This document shows, piece by piece, positions 34,926-46,800 of a stretch of DNA of 64,000 nucleotides (positions are counted from its first letter, which is position 1; each line of letters opens with the position of its first letter). The DNA is taken from NCBI GenBank assembly GCA_022376465.1, contig JACDTU010000002.1, positions 1,612,001-1,676,000 of the forward strand, given 5' to 3'. The notes beneath the pieces were generated by a model. The model worked only from the letters and a program-made list of their open reading frames with translations. It was not told where the DNA came from and made no database searches. The position numbers were made by a program, and so were the translations under genes. This DNA is from Cubamyces lactineus (taxonomy: Eukaryota > Basidiomycota > Agaricomycetes > Polyporales > Polyporaceae).

Positions 34926-36489
34926 ATGGCTCGGAGACGCAAGCACCGCACACATCTGAAGGGTGGCGTCGCATCCAACCCTGGCTCCGCCGAGGGCGTC
35001 CCCAAGTCCTTCGTGATCAAACACGGGCAGGTCGGCTCGTCCCTGGCGCAGCTCGTGCGGGACGTCCGCAAAGTCATGGAGCCCAACACCGCCAGCAGAC
35101 TGAGGGTCAGTACCACACCTCCTATTTTGGTCGCTCCGTGTGGACATGCGTCGGCTTACTTGGGCTGCAAGTGAAGGAACGTGCAAGGAACAAGCTCCGG
35201 GACTTCCTCACGATGGCCCCCGCGCTCGGGGTGACGCACCTCCTCGCGTTCACGCTGACGGACGTCGCGCCGTCCCTGCGCATTGTGCGCCTGTCTGCGG
35301 GCCCGACGCTCAGCTTTAGGGTGGAACGGTACAGTTTGACGAAGGATATCATCAACGCTTCGAGGCGGGCACGCAGCATGAGCACGGTCGAGTACCTCTC
35401 TCCCCCTCTAGTCAGTGTACATTGTGTTTCCGTCGCCAAGTAGCAACTCTGACTATATGACATTCCCCAGCTCGTACTGGCCTCGTTCCCTCCACCCTCC
35501 CCGACGACCCCTCCCCACCTCACGCTCATGATGAAGACCTTCCAGTCCATGTTCCCGCCCCTCTCCCCACACACCCTCTCGCTCTCCTCCGCGCGGCGCG
35601 TCGTGCTCGTCCACTACAACGCCGACCGCGGCACGGTCGACTTCCGGCACTACCTCATCACCGTCAAGCCGTACGGCGTCTCGAAGCGGATCCGCCGCAT
35701 CCTCGAGGGCGCGCCCGCCAAGTCGTCGACCGCGCACTCGCACACGGGTACACTGGATCTCGGGAACGAGAAGGACGTCGCGGACTTTTTGTTGAGGAAG
35801 AAGGGCGAGCCGGGCCCGTCGAGCGATGGGTACGAGAGCGCGGCGTCGTCGGCGTCGAGCGTGGCGGGCGACGATGCGGATGCGGTATCCCTTGCCGACG
35901 ACTATGTGGGGAGGAACAACAAGAAGGGCACGAAGCGGGCCGTGAAGCTGGATGAAATTGGACCGCGCATGGAACTGAGGCTGATCAAGATAGTCGAGGG
36001 TGTGCCCGGCAAGGAGGGTGGTGTGCTCTATCACGAATTCGGTGGGTACCCTGCTATTTTCAGACGACCAACGATGGCATTGACCGTTTTCCTACAGTCA
36101 AAAAGACAAAGGCGGAGATCAGAGCCCAAAAGGCGGAACACGCCGCCAAGGAGAAGCTCCGGCAACAACGGAGAGAGGAGCAGGAGAAGAATGTGCAGCG
36201 GAAGAAGATGGCCCAGGAAGCCAAGAAGGGGAAGAAAGCCGGCGAAGAGAGGGACGAAGAGGATGTCAGCGAAGACGAGGGCGCGGACGGTTCGGATCAC
36301 GGCGAAGAGATGGCATCTGGAGAGGAGGAAGACTACAGCGATGGTGAGGGCGGTGACGAGGAGGGTGATTGGGACGAGGACGAGATGATCAGTGAGGGAG
36401 AGGAGTCGGATGAGGAGAGCGGCAGCGAGAGCGAGGACGAGGCCCCGCGACCACCGCCGAAAAAGCTCAAGACGAAGAGCAAGCGGTAG
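34926..36489 (+). CDS. SSF1: Brix-domain ribosome biogenesis factor SSF1/Peter Pan
   Basis: Nucleolar protein needed for 60S subunit maturation (27S pre-rRNA processing). Start ATG 34926 (MARRRKHRTHLKGG). The Brix domain begins PKSFVIKHGQVGSSLAQLVR and DVRKVMEPNTASRLRERARNK across the first intron, then KLRDFLTMAPALGVTHLLAF, LRIVRLSAGPTLSFRVERYS and FQSMFPPLSPHTLSLSSARR, then VDFRHYLITVKPYGVSKRIR. The C-terminal part carries the family segment LDEIGPRMELRLIKIVEG. The last exon is a Lys-rich coiled stretch followed by a strongly acidic Asp/Glu/Ser tract (about 36255-36445) and a basic end KKLKTKSKR, stop at 36487-36489. Four exons. Long open frames on the opposite strand reflect its GC-rich coding. 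Confidence 0.94.
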
Positions 36490-36662
36490 ATTGTATCCCT
36501 GTTGTTGTTCCATGTATCTGCCTTATTTTTTCCATCACATCTACTGTCTGAACGAGCATGAGCTGTGCCGATTACTGGTCTAAGCTGAGAGCATCTACAT
36601 GGTATTAGCAATATTACATAGGGTACACGGACGCAAAGCAAGAGCACTAGCAGTACTCCCGC

Positions 36663-37450
36663 TCAATGTTTTGGTTGTGGGCTGTCCTGCTTCACACCCT
36701 CCCCGAACATGTTCCCGAAAAACCGCTTCCAGAACCGTTCTGTACGGAGACGAACACCTTCCCAGTTATCGAGCGCTGGTCGCACGTCGAGGAAGAACGA
36801 GATGTTCTTGGAGGATGGGCCGCCACCGTTGCCAGTGTAAAAGTCGATGACATACCGCATGCGGGTCCCACAGCGGTCGACGACCCAGTCGTGTCGATCG
36901 AACGGTGGAGAGTATCTGGAGGGGGGAAATGAGAATGATATAATTGGATGACGAAGAGATGTGCTTACCCGAGGAGCGAGTACCATCGTGCCCTCGGTGT
37001 CCTCTCGTTTGGCCTGCCCTTGAAGCTGACGAGCTTCACGCCACCGCACTTGTCGCCGCCCTGTCCAGCTTCCCACTTGAGGATCTCCTGCCATGCGCGC
37101 TCGTTCACGGCGTTGTGTATGGGGACGATAACCTTCATGTCGGACTCTTGCGGGTTGTGGTTCTTGCGCGCCATGGCAGCGAAGAACTGGGCCTGTGAGG
37201 GGTACACCCAGTTCCCGCCATCGACGCGGGGTATGGACGACGTTTCGCGGTCGAGGGGGAGTGTGGAGGGGGGCGCCGAGGTGTCGGGGAGTTCTGCTGC
37301 ATCAGACTGGTGTCTACCGAGGATCGAGGACCATGATGAGCGGGCGTTATGGTCGACGGGGCACTTGTCGCTGCTGGAGGAGGCGAAGGAGGAGTGGTCG
37401 ACGGGACACTTGTCCGCGGAGGCCGAAGGAGAGCCAGAGCTGGAGGCCAT
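36663..37450 (-). CDS. CYC3: Holocytochrome c synthase (cytochrome c heme lyase)
   Basis: Mitochondrial intermembrane-space enzyme that attaches heme to apocytochrome c. Start ATG 37448-37450 gives MASSSGSPSASADKCPVDHS; a second DKCPVDH follows 15 residues on, so there are two heme-regulatory CPV motifs in the N-terminus, the Ser-rich part between them looking like a short tandem duplication. The catalytic core has VDGGNWVYPSQAQFFAAM, ARKNHNPQESDMKVIVPIHN, VNERAWQEILKWE with the His ligand region VPIHNAVNE, and RPNERTPRARWYSLLG. After a small intron (about 36918-36965) come YSPPFDRHDWVVDR and RYVIDFYTG, then FFLDVRPALDNWEGVRLR; the end is FGNMFGEGVKQ plus a short tail, stop 36663. Two exons. 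Strong family match. Confidence 0.94.
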
Positions 37451-37781
37451 TACAGTGCGCTGCTGCCAAACTTGCTGCGAGAGAGGGGAAAGAGAGTTGG
37501 CAGACGCCGGGAGAGGCCGGTCCGCCCGGAGTCTTTGGCGCCCTCAGGTGGACCAGGAACGGCGCGACCGGGGAACCGGCACTCGATCGCAGAGCCGCAA
37601 CCGGAGAGCACTTGCCACTACGATCCAGGGTCCCAACGCCTGGGGCAGCTCTACGCAGCGGCTTCAAGCTCTGCCCCGTACCCGGCTCCGGCTATATAAC
37701 TTGCACAAACACCTCTCCAGCCTCGCAGCACATCTCTACACCCCGTCTCTCTACTACACCCCCTCCCCCACAGCGACAACC
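37451..37781. other. Divergent intergenic region (CYC3 / nitronate monooxygenase)
   Basis: A 331-base shared 5' region between two divergent genes. CT-rich on the plus strand near 37710-37780. No repeat or extra gene seen. Confidence 0.5.
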
Positions 37782-39466
37782 ATGCCGTCTTCGCCACCCG
37801 TCTTCTCCACCCCCCTTACCAGGCTCTTCAATATTGCCCACCCCGTCATGCTCGCAGGTTAGTACCATACCACCTACCAATTGGCAGTGTAATCACAGCA
37901 TATTGGTAGGCATGAATGTCGCGGCAGGCCCTAAGCTGGCCGCCGCCGTCACCAACGCGGGTTAGTGCACGCGTACCCACATCGCGTTCCGATCCCCACG
38001 GACTAACACACGACCAACCCCAGGTGGCATCGGCGTCATTGGCGGTGTACGCCAGAGCCCCAAGATACTCCAGGACAACATCGACGAGCTCAAGAGCCAT
38101 CTGGAGGACCCCAACGCGCCCTTCGGCGTTGACTTGCTGATCCCCCAAGTCGGCGGCAACGCGAGGAAGACGAACGTGAGCGGATTGTACAATTGCCACC
38201 GCACCCGGTACTGAATGTCGTCTTCGCAGTACGACTACACGAACGGGCAGCTCCCCCAGCTGACCGACATTATCATCAAGAGCGGCGCCAAGCTGTTCGT
38301 GTGCGCCGTCGGCGTTCCTCCAAAGGAAATCGTCGACAAATTGCACGCTGCCGGTATCGTTGTCATGAAGTACGTCCCGCTCCGATTCAGTATACCCGAC
38401 AGAATTCGGTCTCACGCATTCATTCGCCTTCCAGCATGGTTGGCCACCCCAAGGTAGAGAAGCTGATTTGAGCGAGTCGCGCGGATCACTGACAGTCTAT
38501 ACAGCACGTCAGCAAGGCCCTCGCGCAAGGTAATCGCACCACATTCTACCTCGCGATAGACTGCGGAAGGGCTGAGTTTTTCCGGCAGGCGTCGACGTGA
38601 TATGCGCTCAAGGCGGAGAGGGTGGCGGCCATACCGGCGAAACGCCCTTCTCGATCCTCATTCCCGCAGTGGTCGATTTATGCAAGAACGCGAAGAGCCC
38701 GCTGACCGGCGAGCCCGTCGTCGTTGTCGCTGCAGGCGGTATTGCGGACGGCCGTGGTCTTGCTGCCGCGCTCTCGTAAGTACTTTCTTATCACTGTAGT
38801 AGACTGGCGAATGACCACCATTTTTCGGGATAGGTATGGCGCGTCTGGAGTATGGGTCGGCACGCGCTTCGTAGCGAGCGTGGAGGCCGGCGCGCCCAAG
38901 GTTCACAAGGAGATGGTCTTGAGCGCCGGATACGACGACGTAACGCGGACGCTCATCTACTCCGGTCGGCCCATGCACGTTCGGAAGACGCCTTACGTCG
39001 CGGACTGGTCAGTTTGTTGGGTAGAAAATCTGATGTGCGTCGGGTGCTGAACATACTGCGCTGCGGATACAGGGAGCGGAGGCCGCAGGAGATCGCAGAG
39101 CTTACTTCGCAGGGCAAGATCCCCCATGAGGTCGAGCTTGAGAAGCACCCTGAAAAATCCATGGAGGGTCGCATGTGTATGTCTCCTGTTGCTCGGAGTA
39201 GCGCCGTTCACTGACAAATGTCGCTGCAGGGCTCATGGGCAAGGTCGCAGGTTCTATCAAGGTGAGTTACCTGGGTTCCTGAAGTATATCTGAATATGCG
39301 CTGACGTGTTCCCCAGGACATCAAACCTGCGAGAGAGATGTGAGTTCCACTTAGTCCCCCTACGGGTCCCGCTGACAGTGCATCCAGTGTCGACGAGCTT
39401 GTGAACACTGCCGCAGCCAGTCTGCAGAGCGCCACCAGCTTGATGATCGTCAAATCCAAGCTCTGA
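37782..39466 (+). CDS. Nitronate monooxygenase (2-nitropropane dioxygenase family)
   Basis: FMN-dependent TIM-barrel enzyme that oxidises nitronates such as propionate 3-nitronate, detoxifying nitro compounds. Start ATG 37782 (MSSP-type start MPSSPPVFSTPLTRLFNIAH). Motifs through about nine short exons are HPVMLAGMNVAAGPKLAAAV, GGIGVIGGVRQSP, GVDLLIPQVGGN, MVGHPKHVSKALAQG, CAQGGEGGGHTGE (phosphate-binding loop with the catalytic His), PVVVVAAGGIADGRGLAAAL and YGASGVWVGTRFVASVEAGA. The C-terminus ends SATSLMIVKSKL, stop TGA 39464-39466. FMN-binding Gly-rich segments are all visible. Convergent with the WD40 gene, 120 bases between stops. Confidence 0.92.
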
Positions 39467-39586
39467 GGGTCGGATTGGATGGGCTGCATGCCTTCATTTG
39501 AGCGAGCCACTGCTGGTTTGTACACGGGTTGTACGGATGTAACATTAGCACAGGTATATATCTACACACTTCTCTTGGCTTAGCCT

Positions 39587-41260
39587 TCAGTCTTCGTCCA
39601 TCAGTTCCGCCAGCTCGCGTTCCTCTTCTTCGGTCATGCCGGACGACAATGTTTCCTCAAGCGTCACTTGAGCCTGCGGAGGCTTCTCATCTTCCGCTTT
39701 CTTGACAGGCGGCGGCGGCGGCTGCAATAGCTCTGTCGGACCACATCGCCAGTCAGCCCGCGGCTCGCCCATACCCTCGCCAGCGACCAATAGCACTCAC
39801 CGCTCAGCCGCCACCTCCGTATCGTCCCATCCAGACTGGCGCTGACGATCCACGGCTCGACCTTGACAGCACCCGGGGCGCCCTCGACAGCGGACTTTCG
39901 CATCCAGAGCCGCAGCGCGGTCACGTCGTGCCAGTGCGCGTCCACCTCCGCGAGCAGCTCCGGCTCTTCTGGAGAGGACACGTCGAACACGCGGATGACG
40001 TCGCCTGCTCCGGTCAGCAGGTATGGCTCCGCGAGCGGGGTGAGCCCTAAGGGGAGGAGCGCGCGCACGGGAGCGGGGTGCTGAATGGGCGGCGGGAGCT
40101 TCGTTGCGGTAGCTGTAGAATCCGACGCAGCGCTGCCAGAGGGTGCTGGGGTGGGAGCCGGGTCGGGGACGACCTGCACGATCTCGTCCGTCGACGCCGT
40201 CCACAGCTGCCCGTTCCCGTGCACCATGTCGTTCACCCTCGTGCGGTGGTGCTTGAGCTCCTCGATGAGCGTGCTCTGCCATCGCGGCGGTGTCCCGTCG
40301 TCCTTCTTGATGTCCCACACTTTGATGATGCCCATCGTGTCCGCCGTGTAGAGCACCGCGGAGGTGTCGGACGTCGCGCGGGCGTCGAGCGATTCTACCG
40401 GGCGTGTGTGTTCTGTTAGTGAGCCTACGGAGGTTAGTGGCTGGCCGTCTGCGACCGTGGAGAGGTCCCTGCGGTGCAAGTGTGTGAATGTGACCTTGAC
40501 CTCCTTCGAGCAATCGAGAGAGGTGATCCTACCAGAATCGCACGATCTTGTCGGATCCGCTAGAGACGAGAAGACGTAGTGAGGGGATTACGAGGAGCGC
40601 TTTGACAAAGTCCGAGTGCGCAGACGTTGTCGAGATGATCTCCTTCGTCTATCAAAGCAAGGTGGTGAGTAGACGTTCTGCCAATAGCCACAGCGGCGCT
40701 TGCCTCGACATCCCAAACTCTGATCGTCTATGTGGGATAGACTAGTTAGCATTCGTAGCACGTAGCTCGCCTAGCAGAAAGCACCCACTTGATCCCACGA
40801 GCCCGTAATAAGAAGGTCTTCCTTGCCCGAGCCCGGAGTACGGTCAAGGAAGGCCAACGACGTGACCGGCGCCGTATGGCCCTTGAACAGCTGGAGCGTC
40901 TTCCCCGTCTGCCTATCCCAATCAGCCCAATGCACGCGATCGCACGAGGCCGCGCCTGCGCGAGGCGGCGAGCACCCACCTCCAGGTCGAGCTTCCTGAT
41001 CACGGTCGTGTTCTCCGCAATCCACGCGACGTTCCCGCGGACCTGGATCGCCAACGCCTTCCCTGCGATCTCGATGGGCGAGCCGACGTCTTTTGTCCGC
41101 TCCGCTTTGTCCTTGCGAGCCTGTAAGAGGGTGCAGCGTGTGAGTTATTGGGGGTAAAATCTGTGGCTCGGCAGGTTGATGTCGGTGCGATGGGTCGTAC
41201 CTTCTCGAGCAGCAGCTCCGCCTCGGAGCGCAAGAGGTTCGACTTGTCCGCAGGCTGCAT
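39587..41260 (-). CDS. WD40-repeat protein
   Basis: Beta-propeller scaffold with several WD repeats; the cellular partner is unknown. The first Met is at 41258-41260 (MQPADKSNLLRSEAELLLEK); an acceptor just upstream (tcgcag on the minus strand) means an extra 5' exon is possible. Repeats seen: LQLFKGHTAPVTSLAFLD with LLITGSWDQTIRVWDVE, TTSAHSDFVKALLVIPSLRL with SGSDKIVRFW, LTEHTRPVESLDA with LYTADTMGIIKVWDIKK, ELKHHRTRVNDMVHGNGQLW, YLLTGAGDVIRVFDV, and VDAHWHDVTALRLWM with WIVSASLDGTIRRWRLS. The C-terminal tail is acidic, with the double motif EEEERELAELMDED, stop 39587. About six exons. I cannot match it to one named orthologue. Confidence 0.78.
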
Positions 41261-41945
41261 GCTGTGGATAGCTGCGAGTTGTCAGTTGGGCTTATATCCG
41301 CGCGCCGAGATGTTCACGGGGCCGTCCGGAGGTTTGTGCTCAATTGATGGTCGGGGAAGAACGCATCTCTCAAATTACGGACACGATGGCTTGCCTTCTT
41401 GGGATCACCGCGAGTTTTGCGGTGCAGGCGCTTAGAAATATCCTACCGCGATTGTGGCGTTTCTCGTCGGACGCGGATACATTCAAGTCTATTCAAGGTC
41501 GCGTGCGTACCACAAACCAAGTACGAGAGTAAGTTGTATGCGCATTCTCGTAAACCGCGGACGCTTAAAAAAGCCAAGCAGCTCATACGAATACGCGGCG
41601 TCTCGTAGGGCCGATACTGAAGACAAACGAACGTTTTCCCCGTCGTTTAAGTCAAATCGCTCGAAGATCTGTACTCCTACGCGAGATTGCCGCAAGCAAA
41701 TAAATCCCGTCAGCCTTCAGGGTTGCACCGCTCTATCGGCTTCTTGAGCGTGAGTCCCAAACTCGGGTCCCGAGGACCAGGTTCTCTCTCCACCTCCATC
41801 CATCCATTCCTTGCCAGCCAGCGCGTCCAGCGAGTCGGACTTCTCGCGGCGCACTGGAGTGTCTCTTCTTGTCCTCGCCGCACTCGCTATCACGCTCTTT
41901 ACCTTCAGTACACTCACACTCGTTTTGGACAGTCGCTTCTGTACA
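41261..41945. other. Divergent intergenic region (WD40 / unrecognised gene)
   Basis: A 685-base spacer. It must hold two promoters and perhaps a small upstream exon of the WD40 gene. Plus-strand open frames near 41344-41750 show no motifs. Confidence 0.45.
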
Positions 41946-42808
41946 ATGAGTTCCCGACTTGCTTCGTTCAGGGGTCCGTCGACCCCTACTTCGTCTCCGG
42001 TGGCTGCGCGTCAGCCAAGCGGACCTGCCTCGCCTTCGAGGCTTTCCGAACTTCCACACCATCGTACGCTCAGATCACAGCTGCTTGATCTGCGCAACAT
42101 TGCGTATGAATGGGACGAGCGCGTGTCGGGACAAGGCCTGAAGGCCGCGTCCAGTCTAGTAGACGCTCGGACGGAACTCGAGTAGGTCCTCTCAAACAGA
42201 ACAGTACTGTATAAGTTTAACCCCCATACTAGCAATGAGCTTGCTATGCTCTCCGTAGGGAGACAGCCAGCGTATCCCATCGTTCTCGAAAAGCTGCACT
42301 TCATGGAGAATTGCATAGAAGACCTTCACGACGTCATCCGAAGACTCGTAGGTTGCCATTCATGGACGCGAACTCCCGTCTTTAACGCCGTTTGTTACCA
42401 GGACAAGCTCTTTCAGAAGATGGTGAAGATCATCAAAAGCTTTGAGATACTCCTGCACGAAGTGCACAAGACGAAAGGCTGGAGGTTCGTCGAGGAACCC
42501 CTATGGGTGACTTGGTCCCTCGAGAAGTTCGGTGCGCTTTTCATTCTGAACAGATGCTCTGTACTCCTTGGTATCTGACTGTGGTGTCAGTCACGAAGCT
42601 CCCATATATCCTCAAACCCTACCGAAGGTCGTTGGAAATGCATATAGACCTTGTAGAGCAACTCCGGCCTCACGATGTGACGTTTGAGGAGTCGCGCCGG
42701 ATCATCGCGCAGTGGCAAGCCCAGCCCCATCTAGCACAAGGTGGCTGGGATGCTGTGTGGGAAGATATCTGTGCTGTCGAGGTGGATCGTTGGAGCTCAC
42801 CTCGGTGA
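41946..42808 (+). CDS. Conserved-looking protein of unknown function
   Basis: I do not recognise this gene. Start ATG 41946 (MSSRLASFRGPSTPTSSPVA) opens a Ser/Pro-rich leader of about 40 residues, then ELPHHRTLRSQLLDLRNIAY and EWDERVSGQGLKAASSLVDA. Intron ga|gtaggt...tag joins to DNELAMLSVGRQPAYPIVLE. Two more introns separate DLHDVIRRL, DKLFQKMVKIIKSFEILLHE, EEPLWVTWSLEKF, and VTKLPYILKPYRRSLEMHID. The end is GGWDAVWEDICAVEVDRWSS, stop 42806-42808. The protein is mostly helical by eye, with Leu heptads around LRSQLLDLRNIAY and the HEVHKTKGW region, suggesting a coiled-coil or helical bundle component of a complex. Four exons with clean phases and consistent codon use support a real gene. Confidence 0.65.
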
Positions 42809-43083
42809 TGTAGATGGACATTCGCAACCCTCTCATCGGACGCTGTAGACCTGTACTGTTATGCTGCACATAGTCGCTCCTGCCGCCCTGGAGACATGTC
42901 GCAATGCATGTCGCCCTTCGTTCCATACTGTACCCACAGCTGTATACCCTTGCGCTCCTTGCTGTCCATCTGCTGTCGCTCGTTAAATCGTTCAATGCGT
43001 AGTGTGTACAGAGGTCCTTCGCGCGTTTGAGCCAGACGGAAGCTGTCTCGTAGTCATGCACACCAGGGAACAGCATATATGAG

Positions 43084-43655
43084 TCAGAGAGGCGGTTTGA
43101 CAATGCCGGGACTGATTTTATAGTACACGATTGACGAATCCTCGGTGTTGATAGCCAAATACACATGAGGAGGGCTGCCCAATTCCTGAAAGGTGGTGCG
43201 GATCCTGAACCAACCGGGGTTAGCAAAATTGACGACGCACGATGTTGAGCACGTACCAATCAGTAGACAGCGATTCTGCCAACGAGCAAGGAACTACGCT
43301 CAAGACTTCGAACTAGTTTTCAAGAGAGTTAGATTGTGCCTATTACGCTTTTAGTTGTGCTCACGGTGTTTGGTCTACGGCCACACAGGGCGCATCGAGA
43401 GCATCCCGGAAGCTCTACAATTTCGAGATCCGTCCATTGTTGGGCTGAGGTACTTTCAGTATAGATCTTGTACCTGGATCTAGGACGGTTTACCTAGCTT
43501 CAGATCATTGTATGTTTGGAAGAGGGCCCCGGCCGCTTTGGGATATTTTGGCAGGTATGGCGACAAAGCGCCGTACTGGCGCGAATAGAATGAATATTCA
43601 ATGAACGTTGCGTGTTTCTCTCTATGAGAAAACTTACGGACGGGTGTTTCTCCAT
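43084..43655 (-). CDS. SEN15: tRNA-splicing endonuclease subunit SEN15
   Basis: Small structural subunit of the tRNA intron endonuclease complex (Sen2-Sen15-Sen34-Sen54). No single open frame shows it: it is five short exons that I joined by eye. Start ATG 43653-43655 (MEKHPS, donor gtaagt), then YGALSPYLPKYPKAAGALFQ and TYNDLKL, donor g|gtaaac, then AQQWTDLEIVELPGC to NT, then FEVLSVVPCSLAESLS to DW, then IRTTFQELGSPPHVYLAINT and EDSSIVYYKISPGIVKPPL with TGA at 43084-43086. All four junctions keep frame. About 118 residues. AQQWTDL, VVP, LGSPPHVYLAI and DSSIVYYKIS are the Sen15 domain landmarks. The gene is convergent with the unrecognised gene upstream in the window and lies just downstream of SYF1's stop. 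Confidence 0.82.
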
Positions 43656-43880
43656 AGGCGCACTCGGTACGTCAGTGAGGGGAACGAGAGATTCCACAAC
43701 ATCAAATTCGAGCCGCTACATTTGAGCGTCTAATCACTAAGCGCTTCCGATGCACTCTATTTAGGGTATTCAGGGTATCACACGATGTATGCCTTTGGAC
43801 GAGGTAGAGAGGAGCATTACAAGCAAATAACTCATACAAACGTACAGAACACATCAACAAGTATAAGCATGGACCAGTCC

Positions 43881-46800
43881 TCAAATCTCGTCGTCCGATA
43901 TGTGAATCTCGTCCTCGTTGCCCTGCGCCCCTGCTGGCCGTTCCTCCGCTGCCTCGACCCTGACGTTCGTGCTCTGTTTCGCCGACACGAACGCAGGCGC
44001 CTTGGCACCCCCAGCTGCCTGTGCTTGCCGCTCCGCCGCTGCCATCGGATCCGCGGGGGCCGCCTCCGCCTCCGTCTCCTGACCATTCTGCTTCGTCGCC
44101 ATTTGTGCGGCGAGATACGACGCCTCGGTATTGAACTGCGCCTGGACGCTCCGCTTGATCCTGAGCATCTCGCGGAAGGTGTCTTCGGAACCGGTCTCGA
44201 TCTCGAAGTTGTTCCACTCCTGCCAGAACTTCGGGTGCACGCGAGGGTCGCAGAACTGCGACGCGTGCGCATAGATGGCGCGCGCGCGATCGATTTCGCC
44301 CAGCTTCCGCTCCATCGCTGCAAAGCGCAAGCACATCTCTGCGGTCTGGCGGTCTGGCAGGACCTCCAGTGCGCGCTCGTAGATGGGCCGAGTCGCCGGG
44401 AGGCCGTAGTTCGATGTAGCTTTGGCAATGTAGATAGTGAAGATCTACGGATGTATGAGCGACGTTTACTCGAAGCAGGCCAGTATTACACACCTCGAAC
44501 TTGTCCTCATCCGCAACCGCGTTCGTGGCACGATCATAGATAGACATAGCCCGTTTGGCTAAGCCATGCTCCTCTTCGAATGTTGCGTACATGAGGAAGA
44601 TGGGCTTGCAGTGTTTCGGAGGACACTTGTCCAGAGCTTGCTCGAAGAGATCTCGGGTACGTTCGATCTTTGATCCGCCCTATGATTTCTGGTCAGAGAG
44701 GGTTGAACCGCGGGTAGGCAGGTCACATACATAGCGCTTCACAAACTTCGCGAGGTAGATATTCCAGATCTCAAACGAGACGGGGTACGTGAACAGCTCG
44801 GTCCCACGCTCATACACCTGAAACCCGTTCAATGGTCAAAGTTGTGCACAAGTGCCATGCGCACGCACCTTGAAGCTCTCTTCATAGTACTTGTTTTCCT
44901 CCAGGAAGGAAGCATAGTTAACGATGATCTGGGCGTTCGCGATGCGCAAGTCCAAGATCTTGTCATATACAGCTTTCGTGGATTCAACCGTGCCGAGAGA
45001 CTCCTCGAGATCTACATAGAAAGACCAGAGCTTGAGAGACTTGAACAAGCGTGCCTGCACCGGAAGAGTCTGTATTATACTTGTTAGCATGTATTGGACT
45101 GGATGCATTGTTGGATACTGACGTGGTCGAAGTAGTTGACCTTGGTGTTCTTTGGAACAACTGCGGCGCGTTGCATGACGCGGATGGCCTCATCATAGTT
45201 CCTGTGCATGTACGTCAATCCGGCGTAGACCAGTCACCCTCAAGCGACTTACTCGTGACGAATCTCCATTTCTGCCCACTCGCACCAAACTTCAGCTAGC
45301 TCATCGACAGTCTTGAAGTTGACCTTGGTGGCCTTGTCAAGGATTTTTCGTGCACTGTCTAGATCGGCTTCGGCTTCTCCTTTTGTCCCGCCCTCCTCGT
45401 AAAACTTGGCAAAATTGATGTAGAGCCGATGGAAGTTCGCTGTAGCTCGACGTGGGTTGACGGTGGCCAGGGCCTGGGTGTATGTCTCCGCGACCTGAAA
45501 AAGACGATGCGCTCGCACGTTTCTCCATGTTTCCAGAGAAGGAAATTCTCACCTTCTCGTCATTGTCGCCCCACAATGCGACCCGCTTCTCCCACTCCTG
45601 AACATCGTTGGGATTCCGCCGCAGGAGTACGTCATTGACGAGGAATGGTCGTCGGTCCATCAACTCCTCGAACTCCTTCATCTTTGTGTCAAGCTCCTGC
45701 TCCGTCTCCTTGACGTCTTCCTCATCTTCGTCCTCGTCAGGGTGAGCCAAGCTCTCCATCAGGGCGCTGATCAAGCTCTCCGAGAACTCAGCGTATGCGT
45801 CGAATATCTGCGTGAAGTCTCGGATAGTAAGAACCGACGCCAGCCCACGTTCGAAGGTGAGTTTCGCGCGATCGAACTCGCCCCGCTTGATCCAATACGT
45901 GGCGAGGCCCGTCCACAGACGACCTGCTTGGTCCTTGTAGACTTCCAAACCGTCTTTGCGGACGATGTCCTCTACGTTGAGCTTACGCGGACTCCTTGCA
46001 TCCTCATCTTCATCGTAGGGGGCGACAGGCTTCCCGTTAGAAGTTGTGACAGCGGGGCCCGCAAATCGAATGAGTTTCCCATCCGATGAGGCCTGTTCAG
46101 CGGGTTGTTGCGAAGCAGCTTCTTCCTCGGCCGCGGCCTTGGCGATCTTCGCATTGGAGTCAATCGTGTCGGGTACGTCCATGCCGACCTCCTCTGCATG
46201 TTGCTCTACAACGTCCAGGAATTCAGTCAAGAGCTGGTAAGGACTCTTGCCTTCGGGGCTCGTATACTCTCCGCGACCAGCCTTCCGCGCCAGAGATAGC
46301 AGCAGTTTAGCTGCTTCGAGCGGCCTGGGGTCGGGATTACTTGGTGCAAGGAGGATGGCAGTGTAGCGTTCCGTGACGGTCGGGTCAACAGCAAGATAAC
46401 GTCGGTAGATAGCGACTGTTGTCGCGCCCCCTTTTGCCTCGGCCCATAGAAGATAGCGTGCCCATATCCTGCCGTGAAGAGATGGGGGGAGGGTGCGCAA
46501 TGCACGGTCGTAGGTGCGGCGAGCATGTGTATGGGAGACCTGGGCGGGACAGAAGGGGTGGTTGAATATTGAGAGGTATAGCAGCCATATACGAGGCATC
46601 TGCGGCGCGATGTTAACGAAGTCCAATTATGAGGAAGTAACAACGCACTCTTGGTAGCCACATGAGGGCACGCTCAAAAGTCGCTATAAGCAGCCGCCAC
46701 TCCTCCCAGCCCACTATACCATCAAGGCCGCCTTCCCATTTCTCAAGATCTTCCTGCTCGTCTTCCAAAGCTTCACGCATCTCGGGGAATTTCTTCCTGC

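Noticed and set aside
35453..36034. Minus-strand frame of 193 codons inside SSF1
   Set aside because: Antisense to the well supported Brix-domain gene; Arg/Val-rich, produced by GC-rich third positions.
30197..39466. Aromatic/nitro-compound degradation cluster (LigB enzyme, nitronate monooxygenase, with the intradiol enzyme at 56 kb)
   Set aside because: The genes are separated by PKA, SSF1, CYC3 and many other housekeeping genes; no transporter or regulator accompanies them.
42702..43259. Minus-strand frame of 185 codons near SEN15
   Set aside because: It reads the SEN15 exons out of frame and runs antisense into the neighbouring gene. The spliced SEN15 model explains the region.
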